Positions 44,114 through 55,451 of a DNA stretch of 64,000 nucleotides are shown in pieces. The notes below the pieces were generated by a model, which had not been told where the DNA came from, made no database searches, and saw nothing but the letters and a program-made list of their open reading frames with translations. Source of the DNA: Takakia lepidozioides (Eukaryota; Streptophyta; Takakiopsida; Takakiales; Takakiaceae); NCBI GenBank assembly GCA_030704615.1, contig CM060732.1, positions 6,758,001-6,822,000 on the forward strand. The letters run 5' to 3'. The translations under genes were made by a program, and so were the position numbers. Numbering within the stretch: the first letter of the stretch is position 1; the number at the start of each line of letters is the position of its first letter.

Positions 44114-47100
44114 GAGGCTACTCCCTGTAAAACGGCGCCGGATCAATACCTGTGGGCAGACGTATACTATTGTCCTAACTGACAAAGTGAATAGCACCCT
44201 CCAATTAGGCATAGACTGGCGCAGCTTAGAGCTGTACACAACCTGAAATCATCCAAGAAAGCCTGCATGAAATCATCCAGATACTCATGAAAAGATTCAC
44301 TTATCACTCTCTGAAAGGTCGCTGGTGCATTACAAAGTCCAAATGGCATGACCTTGTATGCATAAGCCCCCCAGTCTGTGATGAAAGCTGGTTTCCCTTG
44401 TCTTCTTCGCCACTTGCACTTGATTATAACCACTGAAGCCATCCATGAATGAGTACATCTCATGGCCTGCCACAGGGTCTATACTGCTTCTGTGAATGGC
44501 AAAGGGAAAGATCATTTCTTCGTACACGCATTCAGCTTCTATAGTTCAAATACTCTTATTTTGCCATTCTTCTGGGAACTATAACAATGGGGCGCAACCA
44601 AGTTGTATACTCTATTGGGTATATAAACTTAGCCTCAGCCAACTTCTTATCTCTCTCCAACCTCTGTGCGTAGTTGGGATTCATTCTATACCTCGCCTGC
44701 TTGTTGGTACTGACCCTGGTTCCAGTTCAATCTTATGCTGACAGACTTCAGGTGGTATCCCGTTTAGATCCTCATAGCTCCAAGCAAATACAATCTCTGT
44801 AGTTTGATGAACAAGCTTTGTGTTGCTAGTCACTACACCACAGCAGATCCTCTCAAACAACTTCGGCTTGTCCAGCCGCATTTCTGCAACCTGCTTCCCA
44901 CTCTGGTGTGCAGCAAATAGGGTAAGCTTCCTGCTCCTCATCCAGTCCTCATTTCCAGTCATACCTCTGACTCCTCGAGGCTTCTTGTAGCAGGTAATCT
45001 CTACTAGATTTCTTTGTGTAATTTGTATCTCGTGTATCCCATTATCACGGTTAGTAACTGAGATTCCAGTCATGGAATACCCTGGCCTGTTTCAGCCACG
45101 GACGTCCCAATAATAGGAGTAAGCCTCCATGACTTCATCCATTTTTAATACAGTTACTGTGATCATAAAGAGCATTTTTCTGTATCTTATCTTAACTCCT
45201 CTTATTAATCCCAATGGCTGTACCCTTCTTTACTGCCATTGTTACTGTAAATGGGGCTGGTTTCATGTTACTTAGACCAAGCTTCTTCCTTAATTGGTCT
45301 ATCATGATATTTACTCCAGAACCACCATCTATCAGTACTACTTCAGTTAGTTCTGTGCTTCCAATTCTCAATTGGATCTGGCATAGAATCATCAAAGTCC
45401 ATGACTGTTTCTCTCGCCCTTCCGGCTTTCACACATTATAACTGGTCACCTTGTTGTTCAGGTCTTTGTTTCCTGTCTCTTGGGCAATCGATTGATTGCT
45501 TGATACAGCCTGTGCCTACAATAAGGTGCCACGGCTAATAGCTGTCCAATGGTAAATTTACTTGGTTTTGGCATATTACTTCAGCCAAAGTCTCTTCATT
45601 ACTTTGCATGTCTGCATCTTTTTTTTTCCTTCTTCCTCACTCCCTTCTTCTTCTCCATCAGAATCAGAGAAATCTGCCACAGGAATATCAGTACTCTTCT
45701 GCATTTCCTTATAGTATCTGCCACTTCCTTGTGCAGTTCCTTCTCATCTTTCCAAGTCTCTTCATCTTCAGGCATATCATTGCCACTTCCATTATCATCT
45801 TCTTCCTCTTCTACTGGAGGTATTAGTTTGGCTTTACTTCTTGTTACTATCATTGTATTACTTTCTGGTACAACACATGGCCTAACCATGTGAGCTGCCA
45901 CCACTGGGCCCTCATTCACAGGAGCTCTCATCTCATTCTGGTGTCTTATCCAGAATGAACAGGCTGCCTTGCGATGTCCTGGCTGATTACATAGTAACAT
46001 AGCTCTTCACCATTGGGTCCTCGCCCTTGGTCTGTTCTTCTGGATTATTTCTATAATCCTGATTCCCGGGCTGGTAATTCCCCCTTGGATTACCCTGATA
46101 GTTGCCTCTGGAATTTCCTTGGTAATTCCCTCTTGAATTACCTCTCCCTTCCATGCCATTGTATAAACCACCAGACCTACCATAGTGGTCCTGATCATTG
46201 TTTCTTCTTGGCTGGGCTGCACCTGATGCACCCTTACTTGCCTAGGTTCTCTTGCAGCTGTCCTTCTGTTGTAGTAACAATTCTCAGTAGAATGGTTATC
46301 CATTTTTACAGATAGTACATGTTTTTCTCCTCCTTCATGTGGCATTCTGTGGTGGTATGGCCTTCATTCTGGCACTTTGCACACCATACACCCTTCCTCC
46401 AATGTGTTGCAGCCCTCTGTGGCATACTTCTTCAAGATTTCTTCCAATTTTTTTTCATAGTTATCCCTCTTCAACTCTCCTTTCTCTTACTCTTCCTTTT
46501 AGTTCTTGCTCTTCTTCTTCATCTGACTCATCCTCAGAGTCCTCATCTTCTTTTTTCTCTCTCCTGAGCATTCCCAATTGCTCAATTCTGTTCGCCAGTT
46601 TCAAATGCCTCCTCCACTGTATTATGGGGTAACATATCCACTTTCTTTTGCAACTCTGGTCTTAGTCCACTCACAAACCAAGTCTTCTGTAAACCGGGTG
46701 CTGGTACTGCAGCCAGCTTTTTCATCATCAATTCCATCTTCTCCATATACTCTTCAACAGTTCATGCTTCTTCTGCTTCAGCTGTTGTAAACTTCCATAC
46801 ACTTCATCCTCAGTTTTACTTGTCCTGAACCTATTTCGAATGTTGTATTCAAGCCATTCCAGTTAGGAAATGATTATCAGGGAATCTTGCATACCATTCA
46901 CTTGCTTTCTTGATAAGTGAACAAGGAAACAATCTCACCTTGGCATCATCGCCATTCTCATGTTCACTATACACATGTGCTCAAATTGGCTAATGTGTAC
47001 ATCGGGATCCCCTTTTCCTGAATATATTGGAAATGGTGGTTTTGCCCGTGTTGGTTGTAACGCCATCTGTGGCCCTACCTTCTGCCCACTGACAGGTGCT

Positions 47101-48491
47101 GGCACCCTTGCTGGTGCTGGTCCTTCTGGACCTGTTGTTTTTGTGGTGGATCTTCCACCAAGTGGTGGCCCTTGAGCACTCCCTGCTTCTGGCCCCACGA
47201 TATTCACAGTATTCCCAGCTTCAGTTGCACTACTTCCCACACTCCCTGTCCCCCCAGAGCCAGATCCAGGCAGCCCTGCCTGATCCCCCTGAGCCGACAC
47301 CTTCGTTGGCCTGTGATCCAAGTGCTCCACTTGATCCAGGTCCAACGGGTTGGGATGTCCTGGTTGTAGTCTCAACCTCAGCTGTTGGGTCTACTTCTTC
47401 ATATTCTTCTCTCTTCAATTTCTTCTCTCTGTTTTAAACCTCCAAGTTCTGGCCTTGGTTTCTTCTTCACTCATGTAACTCAACTGTAATGGTGTTGGAG
47501 AGTTTGAACTCTCCGTTGGCTTTGCCACATCCTCTTCTCCTTCTTCACCTTCTGCTTCAGAAACTGGAGTTCCTGCTTTTGGTGTTCCATGCCAACTCTT
47601 ATCAAAGATTTCTGTCAAATCTTTTATCCAAGGATGTACCTCAGATCTTTCACCTCGTGATTGATCTTCTTCCTGTACCAATTCCCTTAATCTTTCTTGC
47701 AAAAAACAGAAGGAGTGGCATCCAACTCTAGTTCTTCCGGTATAGGTGATGTACTCTTTGATCTTAATGGTGTGAGAGGTCCAGATGATTCCCCTATGTC
47801 TATTCATCTCTCCCAAAGATATGGATAATTAGCTTTCAGATAGCTTTCTCTTTTTGCTGAATATCTCTGTCGTCTAGCTTCTCTTTCATCACTCATGTCC
47901 CATGTCTTTCATTTCTTTTAATGTGGCAATAACCAAAACTCTCTTCTGTAATATCTCTCGTATATGCCTGGGTTTCTTTCAAGCTTCAATGCACCCTTGG
48001 CTATACTTGAAGTCTCCGTTACCATATAACCATATGGCAAACAGTCTGAAAAGCTGTTCTTGGTGTGAGTTTGATCCACAAAATATCCTTTGGAATCCAA
48101 TTCTTTACCAGTACAAGCTCTCATGCATATGTATAAAACTTCACCTTTCTTTCTTCGAGCCTTCAAACTCTACTCGTTTAATGGATAGCAATGCTATCAC
48201 ATAAACCAATGTTGGTAACCAACGTGCTCTTCCTCTAGAGGCTACCTGATAATCTTTATCACTCCTTTCTCCAGACCCATTCTGGATCAGCATCATGCAC
48301 TCGCTTAAGAATATTTTCTTTACAACCGTCTTGCAATTCCAAGAACCTTTGAAAGAATTGTTTGGACAATCTTTCTTCCTTCGTTCCACATGATTCACTT
48401 CAAATTCTTTAATGGTCCAACCACCATGATCCCACCAGATGCCTGTCACATCTGGTTGTTCATGACTCAGTTCCCCAGTATGGTCGCCAAA
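44114..48491 (-). mobile_element. gypsy element G1, internal region (gag, protease, start of RT)
   Basis: Minus-strand Ty3/gypsy internal region adjoining the LTR at 48492-49554. From the right: leader and an upstream frame (VYVIALLSIKRVEFEG), acidic Gag with linker (47816-46935), capsid remnants, zinc-knuckle region (46345-45900), protease-like DGGSGVNIMIDQLRKKLG (45395-45192), and reverse transcriptase with FAWSYEDLNGIPPEVCQHKI, FMDGFSGYNQVQVAKK, YKVMPFGLCNAPATFQRVIS and FLDDF (45073-44167). Stops and frameshifts are frequent. Integrase would be in or beyond the gap. The DGFSGYNQ-type reverse transcriptase sets it apart from the chromovirus next door. Confidence 0.85.
46935..47816 (-). pseudogene. 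G1 Gag fragments
   Basis: Two overlapping frames (47816-47415 and 47375-46935) encode the acidic Gag N-terminus (SWHGTPKAGTPVSEAEGEEG), the Gly/Ser/Thr linker and the start of the capsid (KPPFPIYSGKGDPDVHISQF). The G2 copy at 58531-57746 is continuous over the same region, so G1 carries frameshifts. Confidence 0.7.
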
Positions 48492-49554
48492 TGTCGCGCG
48501 GCTTTTCCTCACCCATCCCTTCGCTATTCGAGGCGGAAACTCCAAGATAGAAGAGTTGAAAATCTCTAAGTACTCAGCCCGCTCAAACAATCAGTCATGA
48601 CCTACAGCTAGTGTATCATGGGGGTGTTTCCTATTTGTTTCCCCCTTTTGGTATTCATGTTAGCTATCTTACCCTTGATAATTAAGTATCAGTTTGCTTT
48701 ATCAATCATTTGATTCCATCAACTCATCCATTCATTTCACAGCTTCACTCAGATCTCTCTACACAGTGTGATTGTATCGTAAAAGTATCCGATTATGATT
48801 TATCAGGTATCAGGCCGAAGCCATTGTGTATCTAATCTACTCTACAATATCATTACAGCCTTGCATATATCAAGCATCTACTCATCATCTCTCTATCTTC
48901 ACTTCCGTTCTTCATCTTTGCCCGATCTCCCCTCTCCTCCTGACCAAGAAGTCCTCCTCCGAATGATACCCTCGATTCCCCGTTTTCCCCTTTATCTCCT
49001 ATCCGTGGTTTCTAACCCGTTTCCCTCACTAACCGTCGTCTGTGAACTAACATGTTCCCTTCGCAGGTGTTGTTCCCCACAGTCGTTCCCTGTCCTACTC
49101 TTCGTCCCTATGATCGTGACAGCTGTGTCAACAAGCTGTGACTGGCTGTGTGAAACTGTGACGGGCTGTGACTGCTGTGCGACTGTGTTTGGTTGTGTCG
49201 GGCTGTGACTGGCTGTGTGGCTGTGCTGGCTGTGTCGTGTCGGCTGTGACGACTGTGTCTGTTGTGACGACTGTGACGGGCTGTGTTGGCTGTGTCGCTG
49301 TGTCTGCTGTGACGACTGTGACGGGCTGTGTTGGCTGTGTCGGCTGTGTCTGCTGTGACGACTGTGACGGGCTGTGTTGGCTGTGACGACTGTGACGGGC
49401 TGTGTTGGCTGTGTCGACTGTGACGACTGTGTAACCCCCCTCTACAGTGCGCTGCTGTCACCCCTAAGGCTCCTGTTGGTCTCAGTCTGTGCAAAAATTA
49501 AGGGTACCCTACAGATCCCGTATAAGTGTCTAAGTCCCCGACATTCCTCTAACA
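48492..49554 (-). repeat. 5' LTR of G1 with GGCTGTG minisatellite
   Basis: On the minus strand the LTR runs from TGTTAGAGGAATGTCGGGG (49554) to AAAAGCCGCGCGACA (48492), followed by TTTGGCGACCATACTGGGG, the probable primer binding site. Plus-strand positions 49100-49435 are a minisatellite built on GGCTGTG(A/T)C units. The outer border falls inside element D sequence (ACATCTCCTGACAG), showing that G1 inserted there. Confidence 0.85.
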
Positions 49555-50893
49555 ACATCTCCTGACAGTTTCTCCTGAGGGTGGATCCAGCAGTATTCTC
49601 GGTGCAGACAAGAACGTTCGCACTGACAAGTGCCAGGACTGTTAGTTAAAACGGTCAGACAACCAAGTTGTGCTCATCAAGACTGGCCGCAATGTTGTTT
49701 CGGAACAATGCAACCCATTGAGTCCCGATTTCCCGTCCCGAGTGATTCTTTCGATTGCTGGTGGACGGAAATACGGCACCGCATTTCCGTATTGCTTCTT
49801 GGTCATGCACCAGAGCGACGGAAATGCGGCACCGAGTTTCCGTCCGGGGGAAACCTTTATACTCTCCAGAACGGAAATGCGGTAACGCATTTCCATCCAG
49901 CAAGCACGGTATGTGAAGGTGGAACGGAAATGCGGTACCGCATTTCCGTCCGAGTCGCACTTTTCCGACATTCCAGAACGGAAATGCGGCGCCGCATTTC
50001 CATTTTGTATCTGATGCATGGAGCTGAGGGATAGAAATGCTGCAACACATTTCCGTCCTTAAAAGACATTCATACTCTCCATAACGGAAATGCGGTACCG
50101 CATTTCCATCCAACAAGCACGGTATGTGAAGGTGGAACGGAAATGCGGTACCGCATTTCCGTTCTGATTGAGAATTATGAACAACGGGAACAGAAATTCG
50201 GCACCGCATTTCTGTCGGAGTCGCACTTTCCGACATTCCAGAACGGAAATGCGGCGCCGCATTTCCATTTTGTATCTGATGCATGGAGCCGAGTGCGATT
50301 CCGACCGCTTGAGACATTCATACTATCCAGAACGGAAATGCGGTACCGCATTTCCGTTCTGACTGAAAATCGTGAACCATCGGAACTGAAATGCGGCAGC
50401 GCATTTCCATCCGAGTCGCACCTCCCAACATTCCAGAACGGAAATGCGGCACCGCATTTCCGTTCTGATGAAATATCCTGAAACATCGGAACTGAAATGC
50501 GGTACCGCATTTCCGTCGGAGTCGCACCTTCCGACATTCCAAAACGGAAATGCGGCGCGCATTTCCGTTTTGTATGTGAGGCATGGAGCTGTGGAACGAA
50601 AATGCGGCACAGCATTTCCGCCAGCGTCAGACCTTAATACTCTACAGAACGGAAATGCGGTACCGCATTTCCGTTCTGACTGAAAATCGTGCGCAACGGG
50701 AACAGAAAGGCACCGCATTTCCGTCCGAGTCGCACCTTCCGACATTCTAGAACGGAAATGCGGCGCCGCATTTCGGTTTTGTATATGGGGCCTGGAGCTG
50801 TGCTACGGAAATGTGGTGCCGCATTTCCATCCATGTGAGACCTTCAAACTTTCGAGACCGGAAATGCGTCACCGCATTTCTGTCCAGGTGAGA
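49555..50893. repeat. element D fragment: A-type leader and 53-bp palindrome array
   Basis: Same sequence as 18826-19385 (and inverted 4700-5260), followed by further palindromes to 50890. Centres start at about 49777, 49830, 49883, 49936, 49990, 50043 and 50096, at 53-54-bp steps. About twenty AAATGCGGYRCCGCATTT units are present; some lack one or two core bases (for example GGCGCGC near 50556). The transposase itself is missing because G1 inserted at its 5' leader. The fragment ends at about 50893 where LTR-element sequence begins. Confidence 0.88.
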
Positions 50894-51099
50894 CCTCTCT
50901 CTGTGGCTAACAAGGCTCGGAAGGAAGCCAATAATCTGGCTGCTGCATATGCGAATTTGGTTGAACCTCATGCAAAGCGCATGGAGGCTTTACAGCAGCA
51001 GATAGATGTGTACAGGCTCACAGAGGAATAGACTCTCAGGGGTGCCACAAGCAACTTGGTGGATAACCACTTCTGCAGGTCTGGTTAGCACAAGGACCG

Positions 51100-52242
51100 G
51101 TGGAAGGCAAAGCACCACAGAAGCTCACCCAAGGCGAGAGGAATGAGCTCAGACTGCAGATGCAGAACATTGCCACAACTACTATAGACAATGTCTATAG
51201 TAGGATAGCGGAGTTACAGGAAGATATAGACGGCCTTCAAACTCAGGGGGAGGACCTCACTTCAAATATCGACAAGAGAATCTTTGTATCTGAGGAGCAG
51301 CTGATGGCTTCTTATTTACAAGCCAGAACTCTAGCTTTTCAGTCTTCTTCGCAGGGGTTGCAGGAGATGCCAATGGTACAAGAGCCAGTGCTACCAATAC
51401 CACAACAAGTGACTGTGCCACTAGCTGACCCAATTGTTACTACAGCCACACCACAGCCGCCACAACCTGAGGTATGGGGGGATGCTACTTTCAACCCACC
51501 TAAAACTCCTGCTGCACGGGAGCACAGTCGGGCTATGATTATGCCCTTCAACCAAATTCCCATTGTGTTGGATTTGGCTTGGAAGGAATTTAGTCCTCCG
51601 CAGTCGTTGGCACATTACTATCAAATCATGCGCATTTGGCTGCCAGTGGCAACTAGGACTAAAGTTCTTCCGAACAATCGATCAATTGAAGATCATCACT
51701 TTGCGCAGTATTGGCATGAGGCAAGTACCATGTTGAAGGAATTAATTGCCTTCCAAGTTGTACATGGATTCATTTATACCAAGACCAAAGAGGTAGCAAG
51801 TATTGTCATGGGCTGCGGGTTATACTACGCTGCTTGTTTTCTGGCACGTTATCACATTGAGCAACAGAAGATGCAAACGCGCAATCTGAGTTATTCCAGT
51901 GGGGATCATTGGGTCTTACCTTCAGTGCCACCTCATATGTACCTATATGCGGCAAAAGTTATGATGCAAAATGATTCTCAGATTCGTTCATGGTTTCATG
52001 CGGCCTGGAACAATTTGTCAACACAGAAATTCGGCCCTGACGATATTTTCTTTAAGGGACATGAGGCATGGAAAAACTTGCACAATTCACAAGTCATTGG
52101 TACCCCACTCACCTGGACAGACAAGGAGCTCAGGGTCTTCACCAATTTTACAATTCAGCGCTTACAACAAGTTTTACAGTTTAAACTTCCAGACATGGTG
52201 GGACAACATTGTATGCCCCAGAGAATTCCAGTTAGAGTTTGA
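51100..52242 (+). CDS. unrecognised ORF upstream of the 3' LTR
   Basis: Open frame of 380 codons. The N-terminal 80 residues look like a coiled coil (RNELRLQMQNIATTTIDNVY, SRIAELQEDIDGLQTQGEDL); then a Pro/Gln/Val-rich linker (about residues 85-140) and a globular C-terminal domain with many aromatic residues (LAWKEFSPPQSLAHYYQIMR, FAQYWHEASTMLKEL, WFHAAWNNLSTQKFGPDDIF). No retroviral pol motif, zinc finger or membrane segment was found. It sits between pol and the 3' LTR, where some plant gypsy lineages carry an additional ORF. A related reading frame occupies 63545-64000 on the minus strand, next to another LTR of the same type, so it belongs to the element. Codons 52243 onward are in a second frame (AEDYAIQMAEKKQRG) that may be its continuation after a frameshift or stop. 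Confidence 0.6.
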   Translation: MEGKAPQKLTQGERNELRLQMQNIATTTIDNVYSRIAELQEDIDGLQTQGEDLTSNIDKRIFVSEEQLMASYLQARTLAFQSSSQGLQEMPMVQEPVLPIPQQVTVPLADPIVTTATPQPPQPEVWGDATFNPPKTPAAREHSRAMIMPFNQIPIVLDLAWKEFSPPQSLAHYYQIMRIWLPVATRTKVLPNNRSIEDHHFAQYWHEASTMLKELIAFQVVHGFIYTKTKEVASIVMGCGLYYAACFLARYHIEQQKMQTRNLSYSSGDHWVLPSVPPHMYLYAAKVMMQNDSQIRSWFHAAWNNLSTQKFGPDDIFFKGHEAWKNLHNSQVIGTPLTWTDKELRVFTNFTIQRLQQVLQFKLPDMVGQHCMPQRIPVRV

Positions 52243-52308
52243 CCGTTAAAACACCTCAGGGGGGACGAGGATTCTGATACTACTGTTTCTTCAGCGGACT
52301 CTTTTGAC

Positions 52309-52536
52309 ATGGCAGAGGACTATGCAATTCAGATGGCAGAGAAGAAGCAACGGGGGTCTCCTATGCCTAAAAGATTACCTCGATATCAGCCTCCAGAGGG
52401 ACTGACATATCCAGGTAGTGTTCAATCATCTCCGTCAACCAGTGACAGACCTCGGGCTCGCACACAGAGTCCTTCACGAGACTCTCAACGTCAGAAGGGT
52501 GCTCGCTCACAAAGGTTTGCTAATCCCAAACAGTAA
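52309..52536 (+). CDS. Arg/Ser-rich C-terminal frame of the extra ORF
   Basis: 75 codons (MAEDYAIQMAEKKQRGSPMP to RSQRFANPKQ), rich in Ser, Arg and Pro. It follows the ORF at 51100-52242 after a stop and ends just before the purine tract. In the copy at 63545-63886 the two frames are continuous (HCMPQRIPQKVWPLKHLRGN, EDSDTTGSSADSFDMAEDYA), so here the join is broken by a stop at 52240-52242. Confidence 0.5.
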   Translation: MAEDYAIQMAEKKQRGSPMPKRLPRYQPPEGLTYPGSVQSSPSTSDRPRARTQSPSRDSQRQKGARSQRFANPKQ

Positions 52537-52574
52537 ACCGTGAGGACACGGCTTTTTGAGAGGGGAAGGGGTAA

Positions 52575-53558
52575 TGTTAGAGGACTGCCAGGGACTTAAG
52601 GCACTTTTATGAGTTATGTGGGGTCTGGGACTTAGACATTTTTATGGGTTCCAAAGGGTACCCTTATTTTTTACATAGACCAGTCACAGCCCGTCACAGT
52701 CACAGAGCCAGTCACAGCTTAACACAGCCGACACAGCCCGTCACAGTCACACAGCCAGTCACAGCTTAACACAGCTGACACAGCCCGACACAGTCGCACA
52801 GCCAGTCACAGCTCGACACAGCCCGACACAGCCCGACACAGCCCGACACAGCCAGTCACAGCCCGCCACAGCCTGATACAGCCAGTCACAGCTCGGCACA
52901 ACTGGGGAACAGTTACCATTGGCAGGGATCGACTGTGGGGGAACGACATCTGAAAAAGGAACGTGTACTACAGAGATAATGGTTAGTTAGGAAAGCGGTT
53001 AGAACGGCTAGTAAAGAGATAAAGCGGGAAGCGGGGACATCGGGGGGGATCACTTCTGGGGGAAGAGGATCACTTCTGGAAGGCCTTGGGGGGGGATCAC
53101 AACTTGGAAAGGAAGCGGAGAGCGCATCTCTGAGTAGAAAGAGAGAGAGCACGGAGTAGGAGGAGAACGATTTGTTGATACTTGCTGAATGCAAGAAGTA
53201 GAGTTGTAATGTAGAGCAGAATAGAGACACCATGGCTTCAGCCTGATACTTGATAGATATTAATCTGATACATACTTCATACTCACACTGTGTAGAGAGA
53301 CCTGAGTGAAGCTGTGGAATGAATGGATGGAACTTGATAGATTTCTTAAGCAAAGTGATACTTAATTACAGATAGTAAGGTAACTCGCTAACATGAATGC
53401 GGGAAGGAGTACAAATAGGAAACAACCCCATGATACACTAGCTGTAGGTCATGACTGATTGTTCTGAGCGGGCCGAGTGCTTAGAGATTTCCAACTCTTC
53501 TATCTTGGAGTTCCCACCTCGGATAGCGAAGAGATGGGTAAGTAAAAGCCGCGCGACA
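52575..53558 (+). repeat. 3' LTR with CACAGCC minisatellite
   Basis: Starts TGTTAGAGGACTGCC after the purine tract and ends AAAGCCGCGCGACA at 53558, 984 bp. Positions 52680-52905 are tandem (A/G)CACAGCC units, the complement of the GGCTGTG minisatellite in the other three LTRs. It interrupts the zinc-finger gene at 53559. Confidence 0.85.
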
Positions 53559-54182
53559 TTCAGGCCGCACTTTGGCTTGTCTCTCATGGGCGGAGGGTAA
53601 AGTAGTAACAATCTTAACCTTTTTGCCGGGCTTCTTTGGTTTGGTGCGTTCAAAATCGGTGTCGGACCCACTACGGCTAGTCCTCTTCACAGGGGCAGCC
53701 ACTTGTGAAGCTGCAGGCGCATCAGGCTTCCGTTTTCTTGCGCCTCTGGGCTGCTGCTGTTGATCAATAGGGGACACGTCGTCTCCTGGTACACGCCGCG
53801 CTTCAGGGTTTGTACACCCTCTCAACCTCTCCACAAAATGAGTAACCTGCTTCGGGAACTCGGCAGCGGGCCAGGGTTTTAGTGGCAACTCAACCTCGTC
53901 CCAACCATCCACCATGTTCAACCAAGGACAACCCTCCCCATCAATGACATGCCTATTCAACCTAACCTTATCCTTCATGGGCCGCCCACAAAACTTGCAC
54001 TTATAGGGATTCCTTTGTTTCGCGCCATCACGAACTCTGAGGTCCGCCTCTGCCTCCACTATCATCTCCTCCCACTTAGTTGGCGTATACCAGAAAGGAA
54101 CCTCATCCCTTTTCTTAGGCTTGTGCCAAAAAACCAGCATACCATTCTCCGGGGGAACAACCTTAGGCCTAGTCTTCGCCAT
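53559..54182 (-). pseudogene. BED-like zinc-finger protein fragment (hAT-transposase-like N-terminus?)
   Basis: Frame from ATG at 54182 (MAKTRPKVVPPENGMLVFW) to the LTR junction at 53559, 208 codons. It contains a Cys2-His zinc-finger-like segment (NPYKCKFCGRPMKDKVRLNR, then H and C seven residues apart), as in BED or BED-related fingers at the N-terminus of plant hAT transposases, then a Pro-rich stretch and a basic, Ser/Lys-rich nuclear-type tail (RGARKRKPDAP, PKKPGKKVKIV). The rest of the gene, including any transposase catalytic domain, is not found across the LTR. A single intact frame up to the break suggests a fairly recent disruption. The hAT link is an inference from the finger alone. 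Confidence 0.5.
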
Positions 54183-55315
54183 CGGCAACGAGCACACGAC
54201 GCCGAAATACACAAAAGATAAAGCAAGGAACAGAAGCCAGAGAAAACAAGGAAGAGCACACAGATTGCAACGAACAAAAGGAAAACACAACGCATAGACA
54301 GCAAAGAGGATATGAGTAGAGCAGCTGAAAAACCACAACGAAGAGCCGCCACCGAAGAGTCGCTTCGCGAGGAAGACATTCCGCACGTGCAATGTACCTA
54401 GGGGAGCGGGCACGTGGGGGAGCAGGGGAACAGTTGAGGGACACGTAGCGACAACACTAAACTGGGGATCACTGATGCCGACACGTGGGGAGATCTGGGT
54501 GGTCATAAGGGGGAGCAGGCATGGGGAGATGTGAAGGGGGAGCGAACCCCTAGGCAGTGTTAGAACATGGGGATCAAAGTAGGGGGACCAAACACGTGGG
54601 GGGATGTTAGTAGAGGGGAGCAGACAAGTGCGAAGAGTACTGGAGGTGACATGCATGGCGATTCTGTGGTCAGGGAGGTGACACGTGGGCAGAAAAGATA
54701 GGGGGAGCGGCGGGGGGGGGACCAGACAGTGGGGGAGCAGAAACTCGGGAGGGATTGGATGTTTGGGGTTTTGCAAGTGAGGGATTGAGGGAGGGAGACA
54801 ACTCATGAGAGGAAGGGGACCAAAACTGCAAGGGCAGGGAACATGAGAAGAGACCGTTGTGTAGGACGAGTAAAACACCATGCTAGGTCGAAAAAAAAAT
54901 CCCTATAAGTGCATGCATTATGAGCTGGCCGGTATACAACCATCTTGGACTCTGCAACCTCCATCAATCCTATTCAGCTACTCGATATGTAACCATGTTC
55001 GATTTTGCAACACACAGATGTTTACATATCAATCTAGCAAGGTAAGTAGTATGAAAAAGCAAACATGAAGTTGAGGCTGAAGGTTAATATGCGAAAGCTA
55101 CTATAGTTACAGATCCTCATCCCCCTGTACATGGGATTGGTGCAGCCTACGCCAATCCTCTACTTCAGCTTTCAAAACAACAAACAATAGACAAAAAAGA
55201 GGAAAACAAGAAAGAACAACAAAAGAAGAACAACAAGAAGAAGAAAACCCCCTGTACGCATTGTATGCAAGACGTTCGTCGCAAGAGAATCACAAACGCC
55301 GTAGAGCGCAACTTA
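54183..55315. other. non-coding flank with G-rich GGGGGAG repeats
   Basis: 54400-54860 contains many scattered GGGGGAGCAG and ACACGTGGGG motifs, which also occur at 60490-60610 and near 61980, upstream of other unrecognised genes. The segment 54880-55315 is AT-rich with an A-rich stretch at 55170-55250. No gene is supported. Confidence 0.45.
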
Positions 55316-55451
55316 GCCTCAGCCAACTTCTTGATCTCTTCTCCAACCTTCTGTGCATAGTTGGGATTCATTCTATACCTCACCTGCTTGATTGGTACTG
55401 ACCCTGATTCCAGTTCAATCTTATGCTGACAGATCTCAGGTGGTATCCCTT

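Larger units (their letters stand above)
50894..52574 (+). mobile_element. 3' internal part of an LTR element with extra ORF
   Basis: Plus-strand internal sequence directly upstream of the 3' LTR at 52575. It carries the ORF at 51100-52242 and an Arg/Ser-rich frame to 52536, then the purine tract GAGAGGGGAAGGGGTAA that precedes the LTR. No gag or pol is present on this side; the 5' part is truncated at the junction with element D. Confidence 0.7.

Noticed and set aside
43413-44246. Open frames spanning 43614-44113
   Set aside because: They run through unknown bases and carry no information.
49108-49494. His/Ser/Arg repeat proteins in the GGCTGTG minisatellites
   Set aside because: They are translations of the LTR minisatellite, present in all four LTRs and in several frames.
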